DNA of 64,000 nt, from positions 270,649,229-270,713,228 of the forward strand of contig CM051459.1 of the NCBI GenBank assembly GCA_028095005.1, in the 5' to 3' direction. Under the pieces are notes generated by a model. The model was given only the letters and a program-made list of their open reading frames with translations, was not told where the DNA came from and did no database searches. The number at the start of each line of letters is the position of its first letter. Positions within the stretch are counted from its first letter, which is position 1. Position numbers and translations under genes: made by a program. Positions 22,756-35,423 of the stretch are shown in pieces. The stretch is from Rhynchospora pubera (lineage: Eukaryota; Streptophyta; Magnoliopsida; Poales; Cyperaceae).

Positions 22756-23320
22756 TCAACTGGCAGATCGAATATGGTTCCTGACTTCCAGGTGCACCAT
22801 CACCACAACATGAACGGTCATTCTCTGCCTCGCCAAGCAGTGATCCACTTCACTACTTATGAAGTAGAAGAACCCATGACGTGGAAACTGAAACACACTG
22901 TTGCCAGGTGGGAGTTCTTGAATTGGGTCGGTGGTGTTGCATTGCATGTACTTGTCCAAGCTACTAACAACCAGCACCGAGTCGGTTGCATTCTGGAAAT
23001 CTGCACACATTACATCAAAGAACGTACAGTGTTAAACAAAATGTCAAGATTCTGCATTCTTTGAACAGTAAAAAGAATAGTAAAGATATGGTTTTGAGAT
23101 AGATGGTAGTAGTCTTACTGAGAAAATCACCGACGTGGAAGCAGTTCATGTTGGCCCAAAGGTTGTACAACTGGGGATCTTCAGCAGGTGGGACAATCCA
23201 GCCCGTGGGCCCACCAACAATGAACTCATGCGCGGAGGAAATGGAGAGGAGGAGGGTGGTGCTAGCGGCGAGGACAAGAATGGAGTTGAAGGAGAATGGG
23301 GTAATGGAGGGAGAAGCCAT
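22756..23320 (-). CDS. Early nodulin-like protein (phytocyanin family)
   Basis: Phytocyanins are small secreted cupredoxin-fold proteins of the plant cell surface. Two exons (23320-23119 and 23000-22756) join at GT-AG sites to encode 148 residues. Residues 1-30 are a signal peptide ending after LLLSISSA; the cupredoxin domain follows, with GWIVPPAEDPQLYNLWA, VGDFLNFQ, DSVLVV and HCLARQRMTVHVVV. The loop before DSVLVV has no histidine, so the copper site is probably incomplete, as in early nodulin-like proteins rather than true blue copper proteins. After the domain, frame 1 stops at 22756. Another frame stays open to 22595 and encodes a Pro/Ser/Tyr-rich stretch and a hydrophobic tail, like the ancestral GPI-anchored C-terminus. 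The gene may therefore carry a frameshift. Confidence 0.8.
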
Positions 23321-23444
23321 GAATGCTGGTGAAAGAAAGAAAGAAAATCTTTCTTGAAAGAAGGCGGAGAGGATATTTGATTGATAATTTATGAGGGTAA
23401 ATTAAATGTGTCAGAGTGAATTGTCAGTTCGGGGTAGTCGCTGT

Positions 23445-23453
23445 ATATTATAT
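23445..23453 (-). promoter_or_regulatory. Probable TATA box of the early nodulin-like gene
   Basis: On the minus strand this reads TATATAATA, about 125 bases upstream of the start codon, a usual distance for a plant TATA element plus a short leader. Confidence 0.55.
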
Positions 23454-23460
23454 AGGGGAG

Positions 23461-24294
23461 CCAGGACCGTGCTATGCTAAGGTTGTTAAGTCAGGTGGAT
23501 TCGGACGAGATACACAGATGGGTTGATCTCCACCGTCGGATTTGACAGAGGAGATGAGTTCGTTGTGCGTGGGGATCTGTTTACCGTGCGATGGAGACCG
23601 TTGGATGATTTGGAGGATTGATACCTGAATAACCTGATTCCTGATAGCCTTGAAGGGTTAAAGGAACATAAGGGAGGAAAAATTAGTGTCCGATTTTTTA
23701 TTGCATTCCTGGTGTAGAAACATTTGTAACAGTTCAAACTGTAGTTCTGACAGTATAGCAACTCCACAGTTGACCGCAGAGCTATCGTTACAGTCTTACA
23801 GATATCTCTGTAGGTACCCGTAACGACATCTCAAATAGAATTGAGCTAGGCTCAATAAAATGCTGTTTCAAATGCTTTTGGATTTTTTCTTTTTTGTGAT
23901 AAGATAAGCTCATCTAAAAAAGAAGTGAGATCTCTCGATTGATAACATTTTTTTAAAGTGTTGAAACAATTTTAAATAGCAATAGTCCTGACCACGATTA
24001 ATTAAATAATTTCCTATTGTCTCCTCTCTTGCAGTCTTGCTGATGGCTAAACATTGAATCTTTGAGAACAAGACAGTAGCTTTGAAAATTGAAAGCAAAA
24101 TAAGCAAGAGCAAATATTAAACTGCACGGCTGCAAGTTCTTTCAAATGGCATCATCCTCTCTATATTTTGAAAGAATTTACAGCAGGAACTATCAATAAC
24201 CTAAAATAATCAACTAATAATTAAGAATATTAATTAGACCAATGTTGTGATGATTAAATACACCAACAAAGAATTGAGTTCTATACATCAGTCG
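23461..24294. other. Intergenic region between the early nodulin-like gene and the aspartic protease
   Basis: About 830 bases without a supported gene. It should hold the rest of the early nodulin-like promoter and the 3' untranslated region of the aspartic protease. No other structure was recognised. Confidence 0.4.
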
Positions 24295-27200
24295 CTATCT
24301 ATGCAACAAGAATGTGAGAATATAAACTATATGCACAAGCACAAAAATGAATCTCGATGCAGTGTGCGATGAACCACTGACATCGAGCTGCCCCGCATTT
24401 AAATATTCATTCTTCCCTGACGACATAGTAACATTCACAGATGATGAGCCTATAAAGCAGGAAAGAGGTTAGTTTACACCATCAGTAATACCATGAGATA
24501 TGAAGAGGTGACAAAAAATTTAAAAAAGAGGAAAAAAATTGGAGTTAGTTGAACTCACAGTCATAATCAGACCAGCCTATTCGCTGGTTAGCCAGGTCAT
24601 AAACAAATATCTTATCCTTCAAAACAAGATCTGCGAAGAGAAAACATGCACAGTTTAGTTACTGCAAGTACTACGCATATACAGAAAACCGAGTCTTATT
24701 TTTATGTTTAATTGCCAAATTTAAGGACATTAATGCCGAATCAGCATGCAAGTCATAAACTCACAAATTTAATCGAGTCTAACCTAGGAAATGACAAATT
24801 CGGTCAAATTGCCCAACAAAACATAGCCCACAAGTACTTGGCTTTCCAATATTGTGTTGGTGCTGATCAGTATCATACTATAAGAAGTTAAAGCTTTTCA
24901 GCTTACTGTAGCAAAAGGTATGATCCTAGATACCCAATTCCTTTACCCTTTATTTTCAGTGGAGCTTTAGATGAAATATATTAAAAATAGAAACAGTTGA
25001 CTGAGGATAATAAATATAAACCTCCCAATATGCTTATTCCCTGCCCCTGGTTCTTTTGCCAACCAATGCACCAAATAATAGCATTGTCCTGAAATTGAAA
25101 CAAAATTCCCTTAGCGTCCAAATGGCCCATAAATATAAAATTTCAAGCGATGCCATCAAATCTAACCTTACTAGTAACTACTATTGTGTTCAAATCAATA
25201 GATAATAATTAGACAGACAAAACAAAATGAAAACCCACCACATTTCCCTGTTGTAAAAGATAGCCTTCCGGTTTCAATAACATCACAGCCCCTCCCATGA
25301 AAGTCAATGTGACGCTTGGAAATACTGAATCAGCACTGAAATAAAATAGCTAGTTAAAATTGAGTTTTTTATTAAGAAGAATCAACAATAATTATTCATG
25401 TAAATAGCTAGTTAAAGAACCTGTCTGATGTAACAAAGCACTGGTTCCCCTTGCTAACAAATGGACTTGCTGATTTTGGAACAGACGAGACTATCTGTAG
25501 AGGTGAAAGTTTCAACATTCTGGGTCAAAGAAAACTAAACTACACTACTAAAAGATGGGATCAGTTGACAATGTTTTACTTGACAATCTTGACAGTGACT
25601 TCTCAATCAATTGAAAAAAAAAACTAAAAAATAAAAAAAAATTTAAAGACCATTAAATCTGAGACGCATATTGTTGGCCTTATAGATTGGTCGTATATCA
25701 GACTTCATATAAGTATCATTTGATATTCCATTAAAGAATATTAAACCTGAGACATTGAAAATTTAAATCTTTTTATTAGTACGAATTCATCAATTTTTAT
25801 GACCCTTATATTTATAGACAATAAATCACGTTTCAAGTTTCGAATTTCAAAACTCAAAATTGTTTTCTGTCAAGATTGTCAAAGGATCCCACCCTTTAAA
25901 AGTAAAAAATATGGGAAAAACTCACAGCATTGACGAAAGGATCATAAGCCTGATCAGCGAGATATGCTAGTGTTGTGCCCGAATCGATTATAGTCCCTTG
26001 TGTGGTAGAGGTTGCAAAAACTGAGGAATCGATAGCTAATGTCTGGCCATTAACAGCAATGCTCTCTAGATTCAAGTTATAATGCGGCCTATGCATTTCA
26101 CAGAAAAATGTAACAAATTACCACTGAAAAGTATAGGATCGAAAAACAAAATTACCATCAGAGAAGAAGTGCTTACTGTGATGGAACGAGTGGAGTGTAT
26201 ACAATGCCAGGCTCAGCAATTTCTCCAAGGACCAAAATGCCCCCGCCATTGTCAGAACCTTTCAAGCAATGAGAAAATACTTTAGGGGAAACACCAAGGG
26301 AAGAGAGTTGTGATACAACTGACAGGTCGTGCTGGCCGAACCCAAAAATGCCATCAACTGCACGATCTGCCTTAGTCAGGTCCCCAGACTGAGTATTGCT
26401 ACATCTGTTTTGCACAAGGTAAGGATGGGCACTTTTCATTATCCAATGAATCAACAAGCCACCAGTGAAATAAATTGCAACATTTTGTCAAATATCAACT
26501 TTCCCTATCTGAGATGGTGAAGTAATAGTACAATAACTAATTAAAGGAGAACATCAATCTATTAAATATTTGGAAAAAAAAAATATGATCAACTTCACTA
26601 AGGAAGCTGCATTTCTATTTCCTTAAGCTCATATTGAGTTAAGTTAAAGCCAGGTGAAGTTAGCCTTTGTGCAGCAAATTTGATAAACCCGCCAAAGTTG
26701 TTGGTAGAGCTAGAGAAATTTGAGGGTCCCTTATCTATCATTGCGGTCTACTTTAAACTTCTATTTGTAAATCATCCAAAATATGTTTGCCACTACCTCC
26801 ATATATGGCTTAAAATTTTTATCCGTTAAAATTTAAGGTCACTTCAAATTAAGCCACTAAAGACCAATATTGCCTTTCTTATGATCTGCGGTCTTACCCA
26901 AAAACAATTGTAGCAGAAGAATTAACAGCCTGTTCATCTCCAGTGATGGTATCAAAATAAAGCATGTCAGAGACATAATAGCCTGAGGTACCACTCCCAT
27001 CGCCATACTGAAAAGTGTAGTCACAGAGGGAACTGGAGGACTCAGAAGTAGTGCAAATCGACTCTCCAGTTTGAAGAGCAGAAGTACACCTGTCATCACC
27101 ACAAGTGATTTTTGAGGCTGTGGAAGATTTTTCAGGGTCAAAAAATTCCATTCTAATCTGCATATTGTTAGGAGGAAACAAATTAGAGCAGGATAGACAG

Positions 27201-29412
27201 ATGAACTAAGAATTACGTACAATCTTGAATAGTCATGCAACTGGCACACATGCTGCTTGCTAGCTTCGGCATTTCATACAAATGAAAAATGGTTTAAACT
27301 TGTAATATAGGGAAATAATAAAATGTTAAAACACACTGGTCATAGAGGTCACACTACAACATATGGACGCATATTGTTTTGGTACTCTCCATAGAAATAG
27401 ACAAACAGTTTAATCTAAAAGACGGTTACGATTTGTTATCTTGTGTCTAATAATTAAATAGTACATCCTTCAAAGACCAGTAAATGCTATTCTGCAACTA
27501 GTCTTTAACTCAAACAATAATTCCATGGCATCTACCAGTTGACATTGTCCTTCTAATAGTTGTTCAGGGTAGCAAAATTATTAAGGTAACATGATCTAGG
27601 TTGCCACAAGAAGGACCACCTAACTGTCCGTGCATAAAATAGTTCTTTAATTCAGTATGAATTATGCTCTGTTTCTTTTAATATAGCGTGCATTCTTTTT
27701 TTTTGGATCCAATATGTTTTTACCCGAATGTTTTGTGATGCATGATATAGATGCTTTTGTTGGTCAGAAATACAAGAAGCGTGCAAAAGGAAACCAAAAG
27801 AATTAGACTATTTATAATTTTTTCCATATTATTTATTTCCAACTTTTAAATTAGGAAATGTATTAGGATGCAACTATATATGATTGATGGAGCTGTAAGG
27901 AAAAGGGCAGAACAGAAATAAACAATTAATCTTCTTCTTCAAGTATTCTCTCTATTTCTCTGTTGTTTCAATTAGGTCGAAACCACGGCGAAGAAAGCAG
28001 CTCGCCAGGGTACGACCGTAATCCTCAACCCTCAACCCATGATTATTATCTAAGATCCTCTTACCCAACGAGAAAACCATAACATGCAATATGTCATGTC
28101 ACTTTGACATGCTTGGAGTTTTGATGTGAATATGAGCCCTCTTATTTTATTAAATCCTAATCCCTAAGGTTGACTTCTCAGTGCTTATAATATATAAGGG
28201 TCTTGCATAAAGGAATCATCTAAAAAAAATGTTAATAGGAGTTGAGAGGTCTCACATTTAGGCCACTGGAAGTGGGACAGCCAGCACATGGGCTACAGGC
28301 GACCCATAATATATCACTACCAGTATCAATCTGTACATAGAATTCCTTCGCCGGGTTCCCCAATTTCACGCGTGTGAAGTATAGCCTGCAAATTTGTGAC
28401 TGCCAAAGTTAGCATAATACCCCATTAATGTAAAACATATCCTCTACCAACCTATTTGATTGTTTATTAGAAACAATGAAATCAGCAAAATGCAGCAGCA
28501 TTCAAACTAAGAAAACCCAAGTTTATAATTTCACTGAAGAATTCAAAACTTGGAGTAGCAACTACGAAATTCTTTTGCAAGATCAGAATAATCAATTTCT
28601 CAAGAATTCAATGATGATCTACGTGGGACCACGGTGATGTGATCAGCTGCCCAAATTACCACTTTTACTCAATTTTTTTTTTACTCTTCTTTCGAAAATT
28701 TGGCCCAATTTCAGAAAGTTGGCAATACGTATACGTTATCTCCTAATTTATGCTCTTGAGAAGACGCAAAAAAGTACACAAAAAAGCAAGAAAAATAGTA
28801 TATTTATATTTCATACCAGAAACTGATTGGAATACATGCCACACAAAATTGGTCATTGCCTCATTGGGGAAAATCGAGAACAAGAAGATTAGAACAAACT
28901 CGGTAAAGTCAAACAAAGAAATGGGAAGAAAAAGATATAAGGAAAGAAAACGAAGTCCTAACTCCTAAGTGCGAGAAAACCTTCCATACTAATAACTAGA
29001 AATTCATCACTTCATGGGTTCACAAAACATTCAAATGCCAAACTCTATCAGAATTCTTGACATGATAACAATAAAAGCATAAGCCGTCTACCCAATTCCC
29101 CGACCAAAACAAGAAATACTCGAAAAAGGGAAACACAATTGTACAATGTATGTACCCGACAGTGAAGGGGTTGGCAGAGCCATCTACAGGGAAATCAACG
29201 ACGCCAGCCACAGATAATCTCCTCCCGTTCTTTCTTCTCGAAAGGTCACGTGCCTTGAGGTGCTCTATCTCCACCCCTCGTCTAGGAATCGCTCTTTCAA
29301 GCCTCAACGTCGTCGGGAAATCCTCTCCAGCGATCTCCGCCGCCGTGTCGGAAAAGAGAATTACAATAAGAAAAGCTAGAAACGCCGCCGACACCGCCCG
29401 AGGCGGCGTCAT
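24295..29412 (-). CDS. GPI-type aspartic protease, pepsin A1 family (aspartic proteinase-like)
   Basis: A secreted pepsin-like endopeptidase, probably held at the cell surface. Ten exons join in frame: 29412-29156, 28385-28256, 27157-26898, 26404-26177, 26088-25926, 25494-25421, 25335-25239, 25088-25022, 24630-24559 and 24449-24295, giving 1503 nt (500 residues). A signal peptide (about residues 1-25) and a prosegment with paired basic residues precede the catalytic core. The first active-site motif DTGSDILW places Asp at about 106, and the second, DSGTTLAY, places Asp at about 327. Both are intact. Cysteines follow the plant A1 pattern (CSPCAGCP, SSLCDYTFQYGDGSG). The C-terminus ends in a hydrophobic stretch (FIFVLVHIVYILTFLL) after a Ser-rich linker, consistent with a GPI signal. 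The exon 7 donor could be three bases further upstream. Substrate is unknown. Confidence 0.9.
25547..25903. repeat. MITE-like inverted repeat inside an aspartic protease intron
   Basis: Imperfect inverted arms: left about 25547-25598 and right about 25863-25903 share TGGGATC, TTGACAAT and TTGACAATCTTGACAG in opposite orientation. The left arm has an extra internal copy of TTGACAAT. It lies in the intron between exons 5 and 6. No target duplication was defined. Confidence 0.5.
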
Positions 29413-29748
29413 TCCTTAACGGAGACTGGTTGGATTGAATTTGAGCTCGTGGGACGAAAGAATTTCGCTCTTGGGAATAGGAATAAAGGGAGGATTAAAA
29501 TTATAGAGTGGAATAAATGTGGGGAGGTAATAAATTATTCCAGGCGGGATTGTTAATCCCTGCGTGGATTCTTCTTCTTCTTGGTACCTTTCTTTCTCTT
29601 CTCTTGTTTATTGTAGAGGGAGAAGCAAGGAAAAGGACGAAAGAGGAAATAAAGAGGATGGACGTGGCGTGACTTTACCTTTTATAGAGAGAATGGTTTT
29701 TTATTTCGGAAAAGGAAAAGCCTTTCTATCGTTTCGAACAATTGTCCA
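29413..29748 (-). promoter_or_regulatory. Upstream region of the aspartic protease, truncated by the hAT insertion
   Basis: The region between the start codon and the left end of the hAT element holds the leader and proximal promoter. The hAT element begins only 337 bases upstream of the ATG, so distal promoter sequence was displaced by about 3.8 kb. No TATA box could be assigned. Confidence 0.4.
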
Positions 29749-30493
29749 TAGAGCTGTCAAACGTGCACAACGGCAACGTAAATGACAACTTCCGTTTCTG
29801 TTCCGTCCCTATGGACGTTACACCTTTTAATTCCGTCTAATGTTACGTGAACAGAACAGAAATGAAATTGATTACGTTGAATGTTCCGTCTTCAATTAAC
29901 GGAAGAACGTAACTAACGTTCAAACTTTTGTATCGTTTAAAACACAGAATTACAACTTGATATGTTCAAATATTTTCAAAAAAATAAAGGAAAATAAAAC
30001 AACAAATATAGCAAAAAAGTGCAGCTGGTTTAACAACAATACTAATACGACAAATACAAACACAGATGACTACAAACTTAGCAATCAAAACAAATACAGT
30101 TCACAAGTTAACTTAGCAATCAATACAAACACAGTCACACAGATGATTGTTAAGCAATAAACTCAACCTAGTCCAAGTATCTTCTCAGACTTAAACCTTT
30201 CTCAGCCAATGGCTAAAAGCTCACTTCAACTACTTAATCTTACTGCCAATAAGTCACAAACTCATACAACACAGATTACACATCACAAGTTCACAAAATA
30301 CAACCCTACAACTTACAAGCCATCTGCTCAACAAAATGTCTCATCCAACAACCTCAAAATAAGGCACTTACAGACTAGTGGCTTCTTCACTGCCACAAAT
30401 GGTATCGTCGGATACCGTTTCGACACTCTCCCACATTGGAGCACCAATGTTCCCACCGTTCTCTACAAAACAACATCATGCAAATAATTATAA

Positions 30494-32127
30494 CTAACAT
30501 GTATTGATATTTCCATTTGCCAAGTATATAAGAAGAAAAAGGAACAAAGAAAAATGAAAGAACAATAACAAGTTACCGGCCACACGAGCACGCAACCAGT
30601 CTTGAGCACATATGAGAGCTTCCATGCTCTCATCATTCAAACAATTTCTCACAGGTGACAGTGTCCTGCCACTAGTAGAGAATGTGGACTCAGATGCCAC
30701 AGTCGATGCCGGGACAGCCAGGACGTCTCGGGCTAGTCGAGATAACACTGGATATTTAGGCACCTTCAATTTCCACAATGCAAGTATATCAAATTCTGCA
30801 TCCAAACCAGTTTTATCCAATGGCTGACCTAAATATTCCTCAAGCTCTGTCTTAACAGTTCAGCCGTTTTCTTTCCTTGCATGTAATGCTCTAGTCCAGC
30901 TCTTATATCATCTACTAAGTCACTACTAGATGCCCCACCTGCTTGTGTACTGAACCAAGAATAACAAGTTGTTCATTAAATAATAAGAAAGTTTTTAAAT
31001 TGAATGAATAAATAAAATTTATTAAATTAAATAAGTAGATGAATACCTCTGGCTTTGAGGCAGTGATGAAGTACTAGATTGGCTCTGCATTTTAATGGAG
31101 TATGCCTCCAAATACTCCTTAAACATAGCATTGATGCAAGCATTCAAGTTTGATATATACCATTCATAATTGGTAGGATATATCACTTTGAAATAGTACT
31201 CCACAACTGTCATCTTACATCTTGGATCTAGCACACAAGCAATGGCTAACAGAGTGTTCCCACTTGTCCAATACCTTTCCCATTTAGCAAACATTTTTTC
31301 ACTCATCTTAACAATAAAATCATAAGGACTATTCTCCATTTTTCTTATGTTTATATACACCCCACACATTTCAGTAAAGAAGAAGTTAAGGGAGGGATAC
31401 TTTGTGGTACTAAATTTCAATGTGGCACGGTAAAAAACCTTCAAAGAATCCATCAAAAGCCTGCACTGACTCCCATTCCACTTCATTTGGTTTGAGTGTG
31501 TAGTTCTTATCAAGAGTAGCATACCTATCAATTGCTGGTCTGAGCTGCAAAGCTAGCTCAAGCATTAGGTATGTTGAATTCCAACGTGTCGGAACATCCC
31601 ATGCCGGTCTCTTTCTTTTCTTGTTCAAATACCCCAATACAATCACTCCTTAGTGTATTCCTAGATATCAACCTAAACTCTGGTTGGAGGCTCTTCAAAA
31701 AAACCTTAAAGTAATGATGAGTCACACAATTAAATGGGTACTCATGGACAATGACCATGATTGCGTGCAATTCTTGAGCTAAGTCAGCTAACAACACACA
31801 TGCAACACACACATAGCAATTTTTGAGCTCAGGAAAGCAATTCACATAGCATTTTTTTTTATCTCAGCCAAGCAATTCACATGACAATTCACATAGCAAT
31901 TTTTGAGCTCAAGAAAGCAATTCACATAGCAATTTTTGAACAAGACAAGCAATTCACATAGCAATTTTTTAGCTCAGCCAAGCAACTAATTTTGAGCTAA
32001 CAAATAACAAATTCACAAAAATTTTAAAGCTAACACAGAGAGAAAAATAAACATAAACATACTGATCCTCATCATCAGCCTCAAATTGAAGATCTGGCTC
32101 AGATACATTGCTATCTGGATCAGCCAT
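30494..32127 (-). pseudogene. hAT transposase remnant (RICESLEEPER/zinc-finger BED type)
   Basis: Pieces in order on the minus strand: a short N-terminus starting ATG at 32127 (MADPDSNVSEP, then an acidic stretch); a stretch of short repeats where the BED zinc finger is expected; a segment with VHEYPFN and FKVFLKSLQPEF; then KRPAWDVPTRWNSTYLML in a different frame; a middle segment with LDPRCKM; and a C-terminal dimerisation domain with VPASTVASESTFSTSGR near 30700. The stretch between SRNTLRSD and the RPAWDVPTRW motif that normally holds most of the DDE catalytic region is missing, so the protein cannot be active. The C-terminal hATC domain is well preserved. Confidence 0.85.
31850..31985. 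repeat. Tandem repeat of AGCAATTCACATAGCAATTT units in the hAT element
   Basis: Several imperfect copies of a unit of roughly 30-40 bases built around AGCAATTCACATAGCAATTT, separated by short GAGCTCA- or CAGCCA-like spacers. It lies in the region where the transposase N-terminal zinc finger should be. Confidence 0.65.
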
Positions 32128-32238
32128 TAAAGAAATCCAATCAAACTACCAAGCTTCACAACTACAATTACACATTAACGAAAAATTAGTTAGTATGCCA
32201 CATAAGATCAGAACCAATGAAAATTAGTTAGTATTACA

Positions 32239-32400
32239 CATTAATGACAGTAATTATTTATTGCCTATGATTAAGCTTAATTACACTGCTCATTAATGAC
32301 AGTAATTACTTAACGCAAATTATTTATTGCCTATGATTAAGCTTAATTACACTGCTCATTAATGACAGTAATTACTTAACGCCAATAAGTGGCAATGATT
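32239..32400. repeat. Tandem repeat of TTAATGACAGTAATTA units in the hAT element
   Basis: Three copies of a CATTAATGACAGTAATTA unit start near 32239, 32291 and 32357, with TTGCCTATGATTAAGC between them. Further short AATAAATGCTAAAC repeats follow at about 32480-32600. They lie upstream of the transposase start. Confidence 0.65.
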
Positions 32401-33580
32401 GGCTCTGTAATTAACACTGCTCATTAAGTGCCAGTGATTAACACTGCTCATTAAGTAGTTCAAAAAAAAGTGCTAAAAACAATAAATGCTAAACAAAATA
32501 GGAAAAATGTTACTGTAAATGCTAACCCAATAAATGCTAAACAATAAATGCTAAACAATAAATGTTACTGTAAATGCTAAACAATAAATGCTAACCCAAA
32601 AGCCAAACAGGAAAAATAAGTTCAAAATCAGTCAAAAAATGAGAAGATAAAATCCAAAAAATTACCTGAGAAAGATACTTCCCTTTGCGCTTTACTCTTC
32701 TCTTTCTCTCTATTTTGAATTTCTGATTTTTCTTTCTCTTCCCTTTGCGCTTTACTCTCTCTCTTTCTCTTTGTGACTCTGCGTGACTGCGTCTCTGTCT
32801 TTGCTATATAATAGAAAATATAGTTTGCTACAAATAATTGCTTCTGTTGTACCATGTCTGACTCTGAGTGTGACCGGTGGCAACAAGCCCTATACGGCGA
32901 TGCAATCACCATACCTCTATTCTCTAAGAAATGTAGTGTAGTTGTGTAGCTATCTGCTCATATCAGTACACTGCATCGCCGAAAAGGTACTCGAGCCTCA
33001 CAAAGGTCACACATAAAGACAGCTCCGGCACAGACAGAGAGGCGAGGCAGAAAGGTACTACACAGGCAGCCTACAGAGTCACAATCACACTCTCACAAGT
33101 CACAGCACTCATAGATCTGCTCATCTGAGACACGATCTAAAGAAAAATGAGAGAGACTGGTACACAATCGAGGAAAATTAGGAGAGAGAAGAGAGAGACC
33201 GAGAGAGGGGCAGCTGCGGCTACTAGGGTTAGCCAATTAGGTGCATAATGAGAGAGAGTGCACGCGTATGCGTATCTCTCGTCTCGCCTCGACTGTATCT
33301 ACGCTGCTTATCCAATCATCTGCAATTCAAATAATTTCACCCTACTGCAAAATTAATACTGGGCTGCAAATATATGGGCCAACGTCAGTAACGTGGGCCA
33401 ACGGAACGTAAGCCCGCTATTCCGTTGCCGTTCCGTCCTTACCAACGTTACCAGTTTCATTTCCGTTTCTGTTCCACTAAGTCTAACGTAATGGGTTTTG
33501 AGTTCCATTTCTGTTCCGTTCCGGACGGAACGGAACGGAAAACGTTGAAACGGCTGCAAATTGACAGCGCTAATTGTCCA

Positions 33581-35415
33581 CACTCCACAGACACTGTTTA
33601 TACTTTATACACTGTTTAAATATTTTTTTTATTTTTTAAATAAATATCTAAGGTCTAATTCAAAATGTTTTTTTACACGAGATTTTATTTTATTTCAATT
33701 TAATTTATTTCACATAATTTAGTTAGATCTAATTATATGGAAATTCTAACTAAATGACATCAAATCTGTTCATTCTGATCGCGAACTTTCTAACGAAATG
33801 AAATAAAATGAGAACCCATGTTAAGAAAAATAGAATTTTGATCAAGACCTAAAAGAATCAACATGAAAATCACCCAAAAGACCCATACTCAATATTACGT
33901 CATATTTTCCGTTAATGTCCTTTATAGTATCTATTTATATTTTTTTCATTAAAAATATAAATTGTTTTGACAAATTCTACTGTGAACATAATTTTGTATC
34001 AGAATTATGTTTTTTATCCACTTTCTGATACAAAACTACTGTTTTTTTATCCACTTTCTAGTTCTTAATTATACTTAGCATTTACTTATTGGTTGTAACA
34101 TATTCATTTAATAAATAAATTAAAAACTAAATAATATTACCGAGTTTAATCAAAGGATTTATCCTCCATATGATTACAAAAAAAATATTATGATGTCCTG
34201 GCTAGTCAGATATTGTAGAAATGATTAAAAAAATTATCCACAGCAGCTGAATTTGGAAAAGCTTCACGTAACAAATATTGAATAGAAAAAAAATACAAAA
34301 TTGAATACACGTACAGAAATATATATGATATAGCATTACCCCATTACTCATATTATATATAGTTATAAAAAATGCATTTGATGATAATTCTCCATACGCC
34401 TTAAAAATTTTACAATACTGTTACTAGTCTAATATTAAAAAAATGGCAAAGAAGTTACCCAATTGCAAAACTTCAAAGATCTATTCATGATTTTATGTTA
34501 ACAGATATGAAATTAAAATAAATTTTTGTACGTATTAAAGATAATTTTATCTCTCTCTTTAATATATATATATTTTTTAAAACAAACTCTCCGTATGATA
34601 ACTTACCGAACAAACCATTGGGCGGTACAAGCACTAAATGGTACGTTAAGCCTAAGCAAAAGATCTGTGAAGAATGGTGCGAGCAGGGTAAGGGATTACG
34701 TGAGACAGCGTGCCGCTTTGTGAGCAGCTCATATGTCTCCATTAGTCGCAATCTTTCTCCTTTTCTCATGCTTTATTTCCTTCTTTGGATTAACTGCACT
34801 ACAATTAACGTGTCCTCTATTATCCCCTTTAGACCCGTTCAAATTAAGACATCTCCATTCTCCAGTATTTTAAGTAATGGAGACACCCCTGCGATTGAAA
34901 GAGGTGCCTAGTAAGTAGTAATCTGTTTGAAAAATTGTGACCTCCGTTTGTGAAAGTAATGGAGAGCTTTGCTAGCTTTTATGAATGAGGTGTTGTCGCG
35001 TTGATCGGCACTGGCCAACTCTAGAAACACGCAGTCTCAACTCTCAAATCCAACGGGTCAGTCACCAAAGGACCATCTTCCAATCAATTTCTCGCACTAA
35101 TTACCCACAATAATACTAAATTATTGACAAATAATGCAACAACAACAACATTGACGTCGTGATTTTCTGTGACGCGCTAAACCCGGTGACCTTTATATTA
35201 CTATTTACTATTAAGCAAATGAATCCATTTATTGAGCTTAGCTGATTGCCTCCAAAATTAAACTGGTTTATTAGTTGTTGGTGACGGAAGGGTTTTTATT
35301 TTTTAATGATTCCGTGAAAGTATATAAAATCTCATTAAACCGTATTATGTAAAGTGCAGCTTTACAATAAATAACAATTGTATATTGATAAATTTAATAT
35401 GGTCAATGGGTCCCA
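33581..35415. other. AT-rich intergenic region
   Basis: About 1.8 kb without a supported gene. Between about 33640 and 33850 the sequence is a weak foldback, with AGGTCT near one end and AGACCT near the other. Frames around 34485-34911 lack recognisable motifs. Confidence 0.4.
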
Positions 35416-35423
35416 GTTATTCT

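Larger units (their letters stand above)
29749..33572 (-). mobile_element. hAT DNA transposon, internally deleted, perfect 8-bp TSD
   Basis: The element starts with TAGAGCTGTCAAACG and ends with the inverted counterpart of TAGCGCTGTCAA. The octamer ATTGTCCA flanks it at 29741-29748 and 33573-33580, exactly the 8-bp duplication made by hAT transposases. Length 3824 bp. Subterminal regions on both ends are rich in GTTCCGTTCCGT-type strings. The interior carries the remnants of one minus-strand transposase. Confidence 0.92.

Noticed and set aside
31850..32400. Regularly spaced repeats that could suggest a CRISPR-like array
   Set aside because: Repeats are imperfect, spacers are short and repetitive, and they lie inside a eukaryotic hAT element.
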